Source of the DNA: Azotimanducus sp965199815
Lineage (GTDB): Bacteria > Pseudomonadota > Gammaproteobacteria > Pseudomonadales > Azotimanducaceae
NCBI GenBank assembly: GCA_965199815.1
Contig: CBDATE010000033.1
Coordinates: 62,001-126,000, forward strand
DNA: 64,000 nt
Direction of reading: 5' to 3'
The notes below the pieces were generated by a model that ran no database searches, was not told the DNA's origin, and saw only the letters and a program-made list of their open reading frames with translations. Below, one piece after another: positions 26,088 through 34,006 of this stretch. Each line of letters begins with the position of its first letter. The first letter of the stretch is position 1. The position numbers were made by a program, and so were the translations under genes.

Positions 26088-27135
26088 CCGGGGAAAGCCC
26101 ATGCTTGTGTGATGCCTTCGCGCCCGCATAGGCTGCGCGAGCCTCGTGTGCGCCCTCAAAATCCAGCCTGCCACGTTGGCGTAGCCACTGGTCGTAATAT
26201 CGATGGACTGCACGATGACAACTCGGACAATTTGCAACGAGATCTTCCAGTATCGTTTCTTCAATCGAAGTTCGTGCACCGGAAGACAACGGCAACAAGT
26301 GATGTATTTCAAGCAGGTTCGTGGTCCACGGGTACGCCACATCAGTGTTGAGACCACAAAGATCACATTCCGCTACGGGAAACCGCTCGAAAAAACGCTT
26401 CCGAACAGTCCTGTTTCTCTCGGTCACCACATGGGATCTTCGAACACGATGGCCTTCCACAAGATCCTCTGCGAACCCGGCATCTCCCAAACTCGATACG
26501 AGGTTGTTGGAGGAAATCAAATGCAGCGGATCGCTTGCGGGGTGAAAAATCCTTGCTCGCCGTGCTATTTCCATTGCTCGGTCATCGAGAATTGGCCCTT
26601 CAATGGGTTGTATCCCACGGAACAATTCCCTGGCATCCGACGCGGAAAGGCTGATAGCAATGGATTCTCGCGATGCGGTCAGATAAGACAGTCCGGCAAG
26701 CACCTTGATGCTCTCTTTCGCCTGGCGAGAGGAAGCGCCTGTCTCTGCGGGTTCTGTGGAGCCTGTGAGCGAGATAAATGCGGCGAGACTTTCATCGCCA
26801 CGCATGTCCTGATTTAGCCAAGCATCCAGAATACGCTGGATAGTCACATCCTGGGTGCCGATAACAGCATTTGCGAGTAAAAAGCGAAGTGAGAAGAGTA
26901 ATGGGAATCTGGGTTGTGCTTCGGGATTCCAGTTGCTCAGGGCAGGCGATGGTTGGGTGGTAGCGCGTACCAGGAAATGGAGGTAATCGTCGGCAGTCAC
27001 GGTTCCATCCTGAGCGAGCAATTTACCGAGCTCTGTGAGCTCGGCCCGGTTTTGTCCGGCTGGAACAGCGATCATTGCAATCTGGAAGAGACGGCCATAG
27101 GGAAACTCTGAATAACAGAGTTTCCCGTGCGGCAC
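26065..27135 (-). CDS. HNH restriction endonuclease, C-terminal fragment of a split gene
   Basis: The open frame covers 356 codons. The zinc/HNH nuclease is at the C-terminus: CDLCGLNTDVAYPW, LEIHHLLPLS, VANCPSCHRAVHRYY. Together with the overlapping methyltransferase this makes a type II restriction enzyme. The first 12 codons lie inside a 151-bp repeat element and are not native. Native sequence starts at Y-G-R-L-F (27099), and its missing N-terminus is at 27251-27424. If still translated, it could start at the ATG at 27075 or in the repeat, with about 60 native residues lost. The nuclease core is intact, but activity of the fragment is doubtful. Confidence 0.85.
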   Translation of the reverse strand: MPHGKLCYSEFPYGRLFQIAMIAVPAGQNRAELTELGKLLAQDGTVTADDYLHFLVRATTQPSPALSNWNPEAQPRFPLLFSLRFLLANAVIGTQDVTIQRILDAWLNQDMRGDESLAAFISLTGSTEPAETGASSRQAKESIKVLAGLSYLTASRESIAISLSASDARELFRGIQPIEGPILDDRAMEIARRARIFHPASDPLHLISSNNLVSSLGDAGFAEDLVEGHRVRRSHVVTERNRTVRKRFFERFPVAECDLCGLNTDVAYPWTTNLLEIHHLLPLSSGARTSIEETILEDLVANCPSCHRAVHRYYDQWLRQRGRLDFEGAHEARAAYAGAKASHKHGLSPDVQGNRH

Positions 27136-27250
27136 ACGGATGTGCCGCCAGATTCAGTGCCGTAAGGCATTGAATCTGCGAGCAAATCAGAAGTACGCTT
27201 CTGATTTGCGAATCTGATCAAGTCCATGGATGGACTTGATCAGAACATAC
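27100..27250 (+). mobile_element. Five-hairpin 151-bp MITE-like element, copy 1 (inside the restriction gene)
   Basis: Five stem-loops follow one another with almost no spacer: GGGAAACTCTG/CAGAGTTTCCC; GCGGCACA/TGTGCCGC; AGATTCA..TGCC/GGCA.TGAATCT; GCAAATCAGAAG/CTTCTGATTTGC; CTGATCAAGTCCAT/ATGGACTTGATCAG, then AACATAC. It has no coding capacity. It is flanked on both sides by ATA. Other full copies are at 30324-30474 and 46764-46914. Confidence 0.9.
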
Positions 27251-27424
27251 ATAGTTGCGCCAAGGTCGGTATTGGGGGTCTTTTGGCAGAAAATTCAGTC
27301 CAACAGCCGAAGCAAGTTCGCCTTGCGTCGCCGTTCTCAGGTTTCCGGTGAGGCCAAATCTGGCGACCTTCTTCAACTGATCGAAGTGAAAATACTCGAG
27401 CCGACCCTGTTCCCAGTCCCACAT
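27251..27424 (-). pseudogene. N-terminal fragment of the same HNH restriction endonuclease
   Basis: Reads MWDWEQGRLEYFHFDQLKK... to PQYRPWRNY (58 residues), then enters the inserted element and stops at 27218. Joining RNY at 27251 to GRLF at 27096, after taking out the element and one copy of the 3-bp flank, gives one uninterrupted frame of about 401 residues with the downstream fragment. The split is therefore a simple insertion. Confidence 0.85.
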
Positions 27425-27501
27425 GGAAAAGAATTGCTCTGCGAAACCGGAAATAGAGTACTCACTGTACTCCAGTTTGCTGTACCTCGGGAGCGTTGTG
27501 T

Positions 27502-27536
27502 GTGCGGCACACGGATGTGCTGCCAGATTCAGTGCC
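27502..27536 (+). repeat. Fragment of the five-hairpin element (module 2 and half of module 3)
   Basis: GCGGCACACGGATGTGCTGC followed by CAGATTCAGTGCC matches consecutive parts of the full element. It lies in the divergent region between the restriction gene and gpmI. Confidence 0.75.
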
Positions 27537-27623
27537 AAGCTGAGCGAGAGTCATTGACAACACCCAAATCGCGCGCCGCCACTCGGCGGCTACAATACCC
27601 GTTTACGCATCGACTGGTCGTGC

Positions 27624-29129
27624 ATGAGCGACACAAAGCAGCGCGCAGCAACAGTACTCCTGATACTTGACGGCTGGGGACACGCAGCGCCCTCGCCACA
27701 TAACGCCATCAGCCTCGCCAATACGCCCGTGTGGGACGCGCTCATGCGCGATTGTCCGCACAGCTTGCTGGACTGTAGCGGTGAAGCAGTAGGTCTGCCC
27801 GAAGGCCAGATGGGCAACTCCGAAGTGGGTCACATGCACATAGGGGCAGGGCGCGTCATTCATCAGGACCTGACGCGTATTCATCAGGCATTTGATGCAG
27901 GTTCCGCCGAGGTCGAGGCCCTGTCGCACACCCTGGCCGATGCCGCGCAGCACAAGGCGCGAGTACATCTTCTGGGGCTTCTGTCCGCGGGCGGTGTACA
28001 CAGCCACGAACAGCACTTCCATCGCGTGATGGAACTGGCGAAACGGGCGGGAGTGCGCGAACTCTGCGTACACGCCTTTCTCGACGGGCGGGATACGCCG
28101 CCGAAGAGTGCGCTCGCCTCGCTTGAGGCCACTGCCAACATCACCTCGATGATGGGGCGCTTCTATGCCATGGATCGCGATGCCCGCTGGGAGCGCACCA
28201 GAGAGGCCTTCGAGTTGCTGGTGTCCGGTCGCTGCGGATTTGAGGCATCGACTGCCCGCATCGGGCTTGAACAGGCCTATGCCCGCGGCGAGACTGATGA
28301 GTTCCTGCGCCCCACCCGTGTGCGCGGATTCCAGCCGATTGCTGATGGCGACCTGGTCATCTTCATGAACTTTCGCGCTGACCGTGCCAGGCAATTGACG
28401 CGAGCTTTCACGCAGGCCGGATTCACGTATTTCGAGCGCAGCTACCAACCTCGATTGCATGATTTCCTCACCCTGACCCGCTATTCGGAAGACATCAAGG
28501 CAACCCCCGTGTTCGAGCGTGAGGACTTGATCAATACGCTCGGGCAGGTGGTGTCCGATGCCGGACTCACGCAGCTTCGCATTGCCGAAACCGAGAAATA
28601 CGCGCACGTAACCTACTTCCTGAGCGGTGGTCGAGAACAGGCGTTTGCGCACGAAGCGCGCGTGATGGTGCCCTCGCCCAAGGTGGCGACCTACGATGTG
28701 CAACCGGAAATGAGCGCACCCGAGGTCACTGACCGGTTAGTCGCCGAGATAGCTGCCGGTAGCGCGGACTTCATCGCCTGCAACTATGCCAATGCGGACA
28801 TGGTGGGGCATACCGGACAGCTCGAAGCCGCAATCAGGGCAGTAGAGTGTCTTGACGAGTGCCTGGGGCGAATCGATACGGCACTTCGGGAAGTGGGTGG
28901 GCAGATGCTCGTGACCGCAGACCATGGCAACATCGAAACCCTGCACGATGCCGGGGTCAATCAGGCGCATACGGCGCATACTACGTCGCCGGTCCCCGTA
29001 CTTTACGCTGGTCCGAAGACGCTCAGCCTGGCCGAGGGCAGTCTCATTGATATAGCGCCAACCCTGCTGCACCTCATGTCCCTGTCGCAGCCGCCGGAGA
29101 TGGGCGGTGAGACGCTGGTGCGCGCGTAA
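27624..29129 (+). CDS. gpmI: 2,3-bisphosphoglycerate-independent phosphoglycerate mutase
   Basis: A 501-residue manganese-dependent mutase interconverting 3- and 2-phosphoglycerate. Marks are LLILDGWGHA at the N-terminus, the phosphoserine site MGNSEVGHMHIGAGR, FLDGRDTPPKSA, FMNFRADRARQL, YANADMVGHTG and TADHGNIE near the C-terminus. Length and motif order are normal. It precedes envC by about 20 bp, the usual gpmI-envC order in gammaproteobacteria. Confidence 0.97.
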   Translation: MSDTKQRAATVLLILDGWGHAAPSPHNAISLANTPVWDALMRDCPHSLLDCSGEAVGLPEGQMGNSEVGHMHIGAGRVIHQDLTRIHQAFDAGSAEVEALSHTLADAAQHKARVHLLGLLSAGGVHSHEQHFHRVMELAKRAGVRELCVHAFLDGRDTPPKSALASLEATANITSMMGRFYAMDRDARWERTREAFELLVSGRCGFEASTARIGLEQAYARGETDEFLRPTRVRGFQPIADGDLVIFMNFRADRARQLTRAFTQAGFTYFERSYQPRLHDFLTLTRYSEDIKATPVFEREDLINTLGQVVSDAGLTQLRIAETEKYAHVTYFLSGGREQAFAHEARVMVPSPKVATYDVQPEMSAPEVTDRLVAEIAAGSADFIACNYANADMVGHTGQLEAAIRAVECLDECLGRIDTALREVGGQMLVTADHGNIETLHDAGVNQAHTAHTTSPVPVLYAGPKTLSLAEGSLIDIAPTLLHLMSLSQPPEMGGETLVRA

Positions 29130-29150
29130 AGGTCAAGACTCGGACACACC

Positions 29151-30302
29151 ATGCGTCATGTGCAAACCTCTCGGCGCTTCACGGCTCGTGCCCTGTGTGT
29201 CGCCCTGCTGATCGGTCAGCCGTATGCATCTGCAAATGAACAGGAAGATGCGGAAAAAGAACTCGAAGCCCTGAGCCGGGAGTTGAACGCGCTCGACTCA
29301 TGGGTGAGTGATGCCGAGCGCGAGCGAATGCAAGAGCAGCGCGAGTTGCGACGGCTCGACAAGCGTGTGGAAGAGCTCGAGCGCACCATGAGGGCCTCTC
29401 GGCTGCTGATTCTCGATCAGGATGCGGCCATTTCCGAGCTCGAGGCCGAAAGTGCTCTGCTGCGAGCTCAGGTGCAGCGTCAGGGGGACATCCTGGCGAG
29501 GCTTGGCATGAGTTACCGGCGTCTGTCAGGGCGTCGCTATGCCATGCTGTTGTTCGAGCTCGGGAGCGCGCGCGAGGTTGATCGCGTCATGTACTACACG
29601 CAGATTTTCCGTGACCACTACCTTGAACGGCTACAGGATCAGGTGCGAACGCTTGCCGACTATCAGGACATCCGCAAGAAGCTGGAGGAAAGTCTGCTGC
29701 GCGAGGATCAGTTGCAAAGCGATTTCAACGCCCGCAAGGAAGAGGTACTGGCGGAAAAGCGCGAGCGTACGCGCTATATCGCCTCACTCGAATCCGAACT
29801 CCTGAGCCGGGAACAGCGGCGCACGGAATTGGTGCAATCTGCGCAACGCATCAAGGATTTGCTGATGCGCCTGAGGTCGCGCCTGTCCATGGGTTCCGGC
29901 GAGGATTTTGTCGAGCAACGCGGCAAGCTGCCCTGGCCAACCGGAGGTTATTTGCTGCACCGCTACGGCGCGGCGCGCGCCGACACCAACATCACCTGGC
30001 AAGGCATATTCATCGCCAGCGAGCCGCAGCAGGAGATTCGCGCCGTGCATGGCGGCATCACCATCTATCAGGACTGGCTGAACGGCCTTGGCAATGTACT
30101 GGTAGTTGCGCACGGTGACCAGCACATGAGCCTTTATGCACAAGCCGATTCCTTCTACAAGTCCGTCAACGATCCGGTGGAAGGCGGAGAGGTCGTGGGT
30201 GTGACGGGTGCCAGTGGCGGTGCGCGGCAATCGGGCGTGTACTTCGAGATTCGTGTTGATGGTCGCCCCGAAAATCCGCAACAGTGGCTTGTTGAGCGCT
30301 GA
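29151..30302 (+). CDS. envC: EnvC-like murein hydrolase activator
   Basis: A 383-residue periplasmic protein with a signal peptide (cut near YASA-NE), a long coiled coil (about residues 30-245) and a C-terminal LytM/M23 domain (about 260-383). The metal ligands of active M23 peptidases are absent (WQGIFIAS in place of the His-containing motif), as in EnvC, which activates AmiA/AmiB at the septum. With NlpD earlier in the window, both classes of amidase activator are present. A full five-hairpin element starts 22 bp after the stop. Confidence 0.92.
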   Translation: MRHVQTSRRFTARALCVALLIGQPYASANEQEDAEKELEALSRELNALDSWVSDAERERMQEQRELRRLDKRVEELERTMRASRLLILDQDAAISELEAESALLRAQVQRQGDILARLGMSYRRLSGRRYAMLLFELGSAREVDRVMYYTQIFRDHYLERLQDQVRTLADYQDIRKKLEESLLREDQLQSDFNARKEEVLAEKRERTRYIASLESELLSREQRRTELVQSAQRIKDLLMRLRSRLSMGSGEDFVEQRGKLPWPTGGYLLHRYGAARADTNITWQGIFIASEPQQEIRAVHGGITIYQDWLNGLGNVLVVAHGDQHMSLYAQADSFYKSVNDPVEGGEVVGVTGASGGARQSGVYFEIRVDGRPENPQQWLVER

Positions 30303-30323
30303 TATTGTGCACAGACACACTAG

Positions 30324-30474
30324 GTATGTTCTGATCAAGTCCATCCGTGGACTTGATCAGGTTCGCAAATCAGAAGTACGCTTCTGATTTGCTCGCAGAT
30401 TCAATGCCTTACGGCACTGAATCTGGCGGCACATCCGTGTGCCGCACGGGAAACTCTGTTATTCAGAGTTTCCC
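30324..30474 (-). mobile_element. Five-hairpin 151-bp MITE-like element, copy 2
   Basis: Same five modules in the opposite orientation, between the convergent ends of envC and hisA. Read in the orientation of copy 1 it is flanked by CTA on both sides. The surrounding bases CACACTAG...TAGTGTG suggest that it entered a pre-existing palindromic CACACTAGTGTG site, perhaps a terminator. Confidence 0.9.
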
Positions 30475-30499
30475 TAGTGTGGATGTGCATACAAGTTGA

Positions 30500-31261
30500 T
30501 CAGTCGGTTTGCCCATATGCCGGGCTGAGCACTCGCTGGCCTTCCCTGAAGGCGAATTGACCTTCGTACAGAGCGCGTCCGCTGATAACGCCGAGTATCT
30601 CGGCATCCGACCGACTGGCGAGCTCGCGGATACGACCGAGGTCGGCGAGTGTGGTCACGCCGCCCGACACCACGACCGGCTTGCCGGAAAGCTCGGCGAG
30701 CCGGATTGACGTGCTCACTCCTTCGCCAACCCCGAGCATCATGCCGTCGCGAGAAATGTCCGTGTGCACGAATCCGGCCAGTGGCAGTTCGCGGATTTCA
30801 GGTACACAGGTCTCGATATCAAGCGCCAGGGTTCGCGTCCACCCGCGGACTGCGATTCTGCCAGCGCGCGTATCGAGGCCGAGCAGGCACAGGTCGGGCC
30901 ATGTGTGACAGGCGTGTTCGAGAAAGTTTCTATCCTCGATCGCACGTGTGCCCAGCACGAGTTGACTTGCGCCCGCCTCGAACAGCGCCGCCATGGTGTC
31001 TGACGAGCGAATGCCGCCGCCTACCTGTACCGAGATGCCTGTGAGTGCGCGACATATGCGTTTGATGAGGGCGTGATTGACCGGTGCGCCTTCGAAAGCA
31101 CCGTCAAGATCGACCAGATGCAGCCGCTGGCAGCCCTGTTCGGCCCAGTCTTCGGCAACGGCCAGGGGATCGTCCGAAAACACCGAGATGGCTGACACCT
31201 CGCCTTGTCGCAGGCGCACGCAGCGACCGTCCTTGATGTCTATGGCTGGAATCAGCAGCAT
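30500..31261 (-). CDS. hisA: HisA, phosphoribosylformimino-AICAR ribotide isomerase
   Basis: A 253-residue TIM-barrel isomerase of histidine synthesis. It begins MLLIPAIDIKDGRCVRL with the catalytic Asp, then LHLVDLDGAFEG, VQVGGGIRS, and HTDISRDGMMLG carrying the second catalytic Asp, and VVSGGVTTLADL. It follows hisB by only about 50 bp. In most proteobacteria hisH lies between the two and hisF after hisA; both are missing here. Confidence 0.96.
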   Translation of the reverse strand: MLLIPAIDIKDGRCVRLRQGEVSAISVFSDDPLAVAEDWAEQGCQRLHLVDLDGAFEGAPVNHALIKRICRALTGISVQVGGGIRSSDTMAALFEAGASQLVLGTRAIEDRNFLEHACHTWPDLCLLGLDTRAGRIAVRGWTRTLALDIETCVPEIRELPLAGFVHTDISRDGMMLGVGEGVSTSIRLAELSGKPVVVSGGVTTLADLGRIRELASRSDAEILGVISGRALYEGQFAFREGQRVLSPAYGQTD

Positions 31262-31311
31262 CCCGGCATTACGTCACGAAGTGGAGTGTCCGGCAGCGGG
31301 TCGGGCGCGCC

Positions 31312-31917
31312 TCAAAGCACTCCCTTGGAGGAAGGGCTGCGCCCTTGCAAGCGAGCGTCCGGTGACACGGCCATGCGCAGCGCGCGTCCAAACGCCTTGA
31401 AGATGGTTTCCGCCTGATGATGGCTGTTGCGTCCGGCGAGATTGGTGATGTGCAGCGTCATGCGGGCGTGATTGACCAGCCCCTGAAAAAATTCGCGCAC
31501 CAGATCCACATCGAATTCGCCGATGCGCGGACGCGAATAACTCACCTCGTATTCCAGTCCGGGACGCCCGGACAGATCGATCACCACGCGCGACAAGGCT
31601 TCATCCAGTGGCACATAGGCATGGCCGTAGCGTGTGATGCCCTGCTTGTCGCCGAGGCTCCGGTCAAGCGCCTGACCGAGGGTAATGCCTACATCTTCCA
31701 CCGTATGATGGGCATCGACTTCGAGGTCGCCGACCGCCTTGATGCTGATATCCATCAGGCCATGTACCGCGACCTGTTGCAGCATATGCTCGAAGAACGG
31801 GATGCCGGTCGAGAAGTCATGCTCGCCCTGGCCGTCGAGGTTCAGGGCAACCTCAATCCGGGTCTCTCTGGTATTGCGCCCTGCCTCGGCGCGCCGCGCG
31901 TTCATCCTGTCCGGCAT
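31312..31917 (-). CDS. hisB: Imidazoleglycerol-phosphate dehydratase
   Basis: A 201-residue monofunctional HisB dehydratase of histidine synthesis. The manganese-binding motifs are FFEHMLQQVAVHG, DAHHTVEDVGI, HARMTLHI and NSHHQAETIFKAFGRAL, with the normal C-terminal SSKGVL. It lacks the phosphatase domain fused to HisB in enteric bacteria. It is probably co-transcribed with hisA. Confidence 0.96.
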   Translation of the reverse strand: MPDRMNARRAEAGRNTRETRIEVALNLDGQGEHDFSTGIPFFEHMLQQVAVHGLMDISIKAVGDLEVDAHHTVEDVGITLGQALDRSLGDKQGITRYGHAYVPLDEALSRVVIDLSGRPGLEYEVSYSRPRIGEFDVDLVREFFQGLVNHARMTLHITNLAGRNSHHQAETIFKAFGRALRMAVSPDARLQGRSPSSKGVL

Positions 31918-31960
31918 TGCGTGTGATTAGAAAGTGCCAAGTATAACGAGACAGTCGTCG

Positions 31961-32356
31961 CTATAACCGGCTTTGCAGGCTCCCCCAAGGCAGGAATCGA
32001 TTGCTGCTGTGGGCACGAATCCAGGCGATGATATCTTTCGGCAGGGCATCTCGCTGGCGTAGTTCGGCAATCAGGGCAATGACCGGAGAGCGTTCCAGCG
32101 CCTCCCATTCGGGCAATGTTTCGGCCAGCGTCAACAGGCGAACGAGACCCAGCAACTGCTCATCATCGAGCTTGCTCGCAGCCGCATGCCAATCATCCGG
32201 GTTGGCACGCATCAGGGGCGCGAGCGTGTGAATCTCGTCTGATGTGAACCCGTAATCCGGCAGGTCAAGCTGTGTGCTTGCGCGCAGGAGTCTGTCAATA
32301 CGCTGTGCATCAGGCAGCATCTGTCTGGTTGGATCGAACATGTGAACGGCGGACAC
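31961..32356 (-). CDS. Hypothetical protein divergent from mutY
   Basis: A 131-residue soluble, alpha-helical protein. I do not know its function. The ending DIIAWIRAHSSNRFLPWGSL resembles a conserved motif of small hypothetical proteins of gammaproteobacteria. It is read away from mutY, with starts about 75 bp apart, and is followed by hisB after 44 bp on the same strand, so it may lead the hisB-hisA transcript. Confidence 0.65.
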   Translation of the reverse strand: MSAVHMFDPTRQMLPDAQRIDRLLRASTQLDLPDYGFTSDEIHTLAPLMRANPDDWHAAASKLDDEQLLGLVRLLTLAETLPEWEALERSPVIALIAELRQRDALPKDIIAWIRAHSSNRFLPWGSLQSRL

Positions 32357-32430
32357 AGGGGCACTCCCGGGTGCTCAGGCCTGTACATTATGCGGCGTAC
32401 ACTGGCATCCCGGATTTTCGGAGGGTTCCG

Positions 32431-33501
32431 TTGGATACCTTCGCGCAAGCCATCGTCACCTACTTTGTCGCCAGGGGGCGCAAGCAGCTCCCCTGGCAGC
32501 ATCCGCGTACACCCTATCGGGTGTGGGTGTCGGAAGTCATGCTGCAACAGACGCAGGTAGATCGCGTGATGCATTACTTCGAGCGTTTTGTGGGGCGCTT
32601 CCCCGATGTCGCGTCGCTGGCCGTGGCAGCAAGTGACGAGGTGATGTCATATTGGTCGGGGCTCGGCTATTACGCGCGCGGACGCAATCTGCACCAGGCC
32701 GCGAAGCTCATGGTGGAGCATCATCGCAGTCAGGTACCGAAGGATTTCGATGCCTTGCTCGCTCTGCCGGGCATCGGCAGGTCAACGGCGGGCGCGATAC
32801 GCGCATCCGCCTTCGGTCTGCCGACACCCATTCTCGATGCCAACGTCAGGCGCGTACTGTCGCGCTATCACGCGCTGCGCGGTGTACGCGGTGAGTCCAG
32901 AACGGAGAAGCGTCTCTGGCAACTCGCCGAAGCCCACACGCCACGCTCGAACATCCGGGAATATACGCAGGGCATCATGGATTTCGGTGCCAATCTGTGT
33001 CGCAAGGCGAACCCGGACTGCGCGCGTTGCCCGCTGGCGGATACCTGCCGTGCTTTTGCAGAAGGCGCAGTGGACGAACTGCCTCTGTCGGCGAGGCGCG
33101 CCCAGAGGCCGTTACGGCGGGTGCGAGCCTTTGTGGTAACCAACAGGGAAGGGCACATATTGCTCGAATTGCGCCCCGAGAAGGGGGTATGGGGAGGGTT
33201 GTGGACTTTCCCCGAAAGAGGCATCGATATGCCCGTCAGTGAGTTTGTGGCCGAGCTCGACGCGCTGGCCAAGTCTTCCGTGAGCGCACAGTCGGAGGGG
33301 TTTCGGGAAGTCCCGGCATTGCCAGACCTGCGTGTGCAATTCACGCACTTTCAGCTCGAGATTCGCCCGGTTCGACTGCTCATGGATTGTCACTGGCCAC
33401 GACACAAAGATGCCTCCCTGCGCTGGGTTCACCCTGCCGAGTGCGAGCGTTTGGGTATGCCGTCGGTTGCGAAGCGCCTGCTCGTTGATATCCTGCATTG
33501 A
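32431..33501 (+). CDS. mutY: A/G-specific adenine glycosylase
   Basis: A 356-residue DNA repair enzyme that removes A opposite 8-oxoguanine. The catalytic Glu is in SEVMLQQTQVDRV. The helix-hairpin-helix LPGIGRSTAGAI is followed by the catalytic Asp in TPILDANVRRV. The 4Fe-4S cluster ligands are CRKANPDCARCPLADTC. The C-terminal NUDIX-like domain covers about residues 230-350. The TTG at 32431 is chosen because GGAGGG lies 5 bases upstream and LDTFAQAIVTYF matches the family N-terminus. Confidence 0.95.
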   Translation: MDTFAQAIVTYFVARGRKQLPWQHPRTPYRVWVSEVMLQQTQVDRVMHYFERFVGRFPDVASLAVAASDEVMSYWSGLGYYARGRNLHQAAKLMVEHHRSQVPKDFDALLALPGIGRSTAGAIRASAFGLPTPILDANVRRVLSRYHALRGVRGESRTEKRLWQLAEAHTPRSNIREYTQGIMDFGANLCRKANPDCARCPLADTCRAFAEGAVDELPLSARRAQRPLRRVRAFVVTNREGHILLELRPEKGVWGGLWTFPERGIDMPVSEFVAELDALAKSSVSAQSEGFREVPALPDLRVQFTHFQLEIRPVRLLMDCHWPRHKDASLRWVHPAECERLGMPSVAKRLLVDILH

Positions 33502-33541
33502 TAATCTGCGCGTTACTGGCGATGGTGTCCTTTCCGGAAGG

Positions 33542-34006
33542 TCAGAAGGAACGCGGCATTCCCAGCACATGCTCACCAAGATAGCTCAGGATGAGGTTGG
33601 TCGAGATGGGTGCGATTTGATAGAGACGAGTCTCGCGGAGTTTACGCTCGATATGGTATTCGCTGGCAAAGCCGAACCCGCCGTGAGTTTGCAGGGCGAC
33701 ATCACCGGCATGCCAGGATGCTTCCGATGCGAGCAACTTGGCCATATTGGCCTCGGCGGCGCACGGCTGGCCCGCCTCGAACAGCAGCGCTGCCTTCTCC
33801 ACCATGAGTGCCGCTGCTTCAACCTCCGCATAAGGGAAACTCTGTTATTCAGAGTTTCCCGTGCCAGTGAGTTCCCGTACGAACTCGGTCGGGTAGCCGC
33901 GCTCGCTGTCGAGTTCGCGCCAGTAGTTTTCGCCGAAACTGTTGCACAGGGCGCGGACTGCCAGTTTGATATCCGAAATCCCTGCCTTTCGTGCTGCATC
34001 AATCAC
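33542..34006 (-). pseudogene. Acyl-CoA dehydrogenase remnant (N- and C-terminal pieces only)
   Basis: On the minus strand, 34006-33861 reads VIDAARKAGISD...GENYWRELDSERGYPTEFVRELTG, an acyl-CoA dehydrogenase N-terminus of about 47 residues. It then runs into a palindromic repeat and stops. After the repeat, 33833-33542 reads YAEVEAAALMVEKAALLF...QTHGGFGFASEYHIER...GMPRSF, the family C-terminus of about 96 residues. The middle, about 240 residues with most of the FAD and substrate site, is gone. The start overlaps the lolB stop. It cannot be a working enzyme. Confidence 0.88.
33834..33860 (-). repeat. Single-hairpin derivative at the acyl-CoA dehydrogenase deletion scar
   Basis: A perfect 27-base palindrome, GGGAAACTCTG / CAGAGTTTCCC around TTATT, identical to module 1 of the five-hairpin element. 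It sits exactly between the N- and C-terminal remnants. Confidence 0.9.

Noticed and set aside
24378..27424. The region 23.6-27.5 kb as a defence island
   Set aside because: Only the restriction-modification pair is defence-related; the rhodanese and methyltransferase neighbours are ordinary and no other defence gene is seen.
27554..27596. TTGACA and TACAAT before gpmI as a promoter
   Set aside because: The gap between the two boxes is 31 bp, far too long for sigma70; a GCCGCC/GGCGGC hairpin lies between them.
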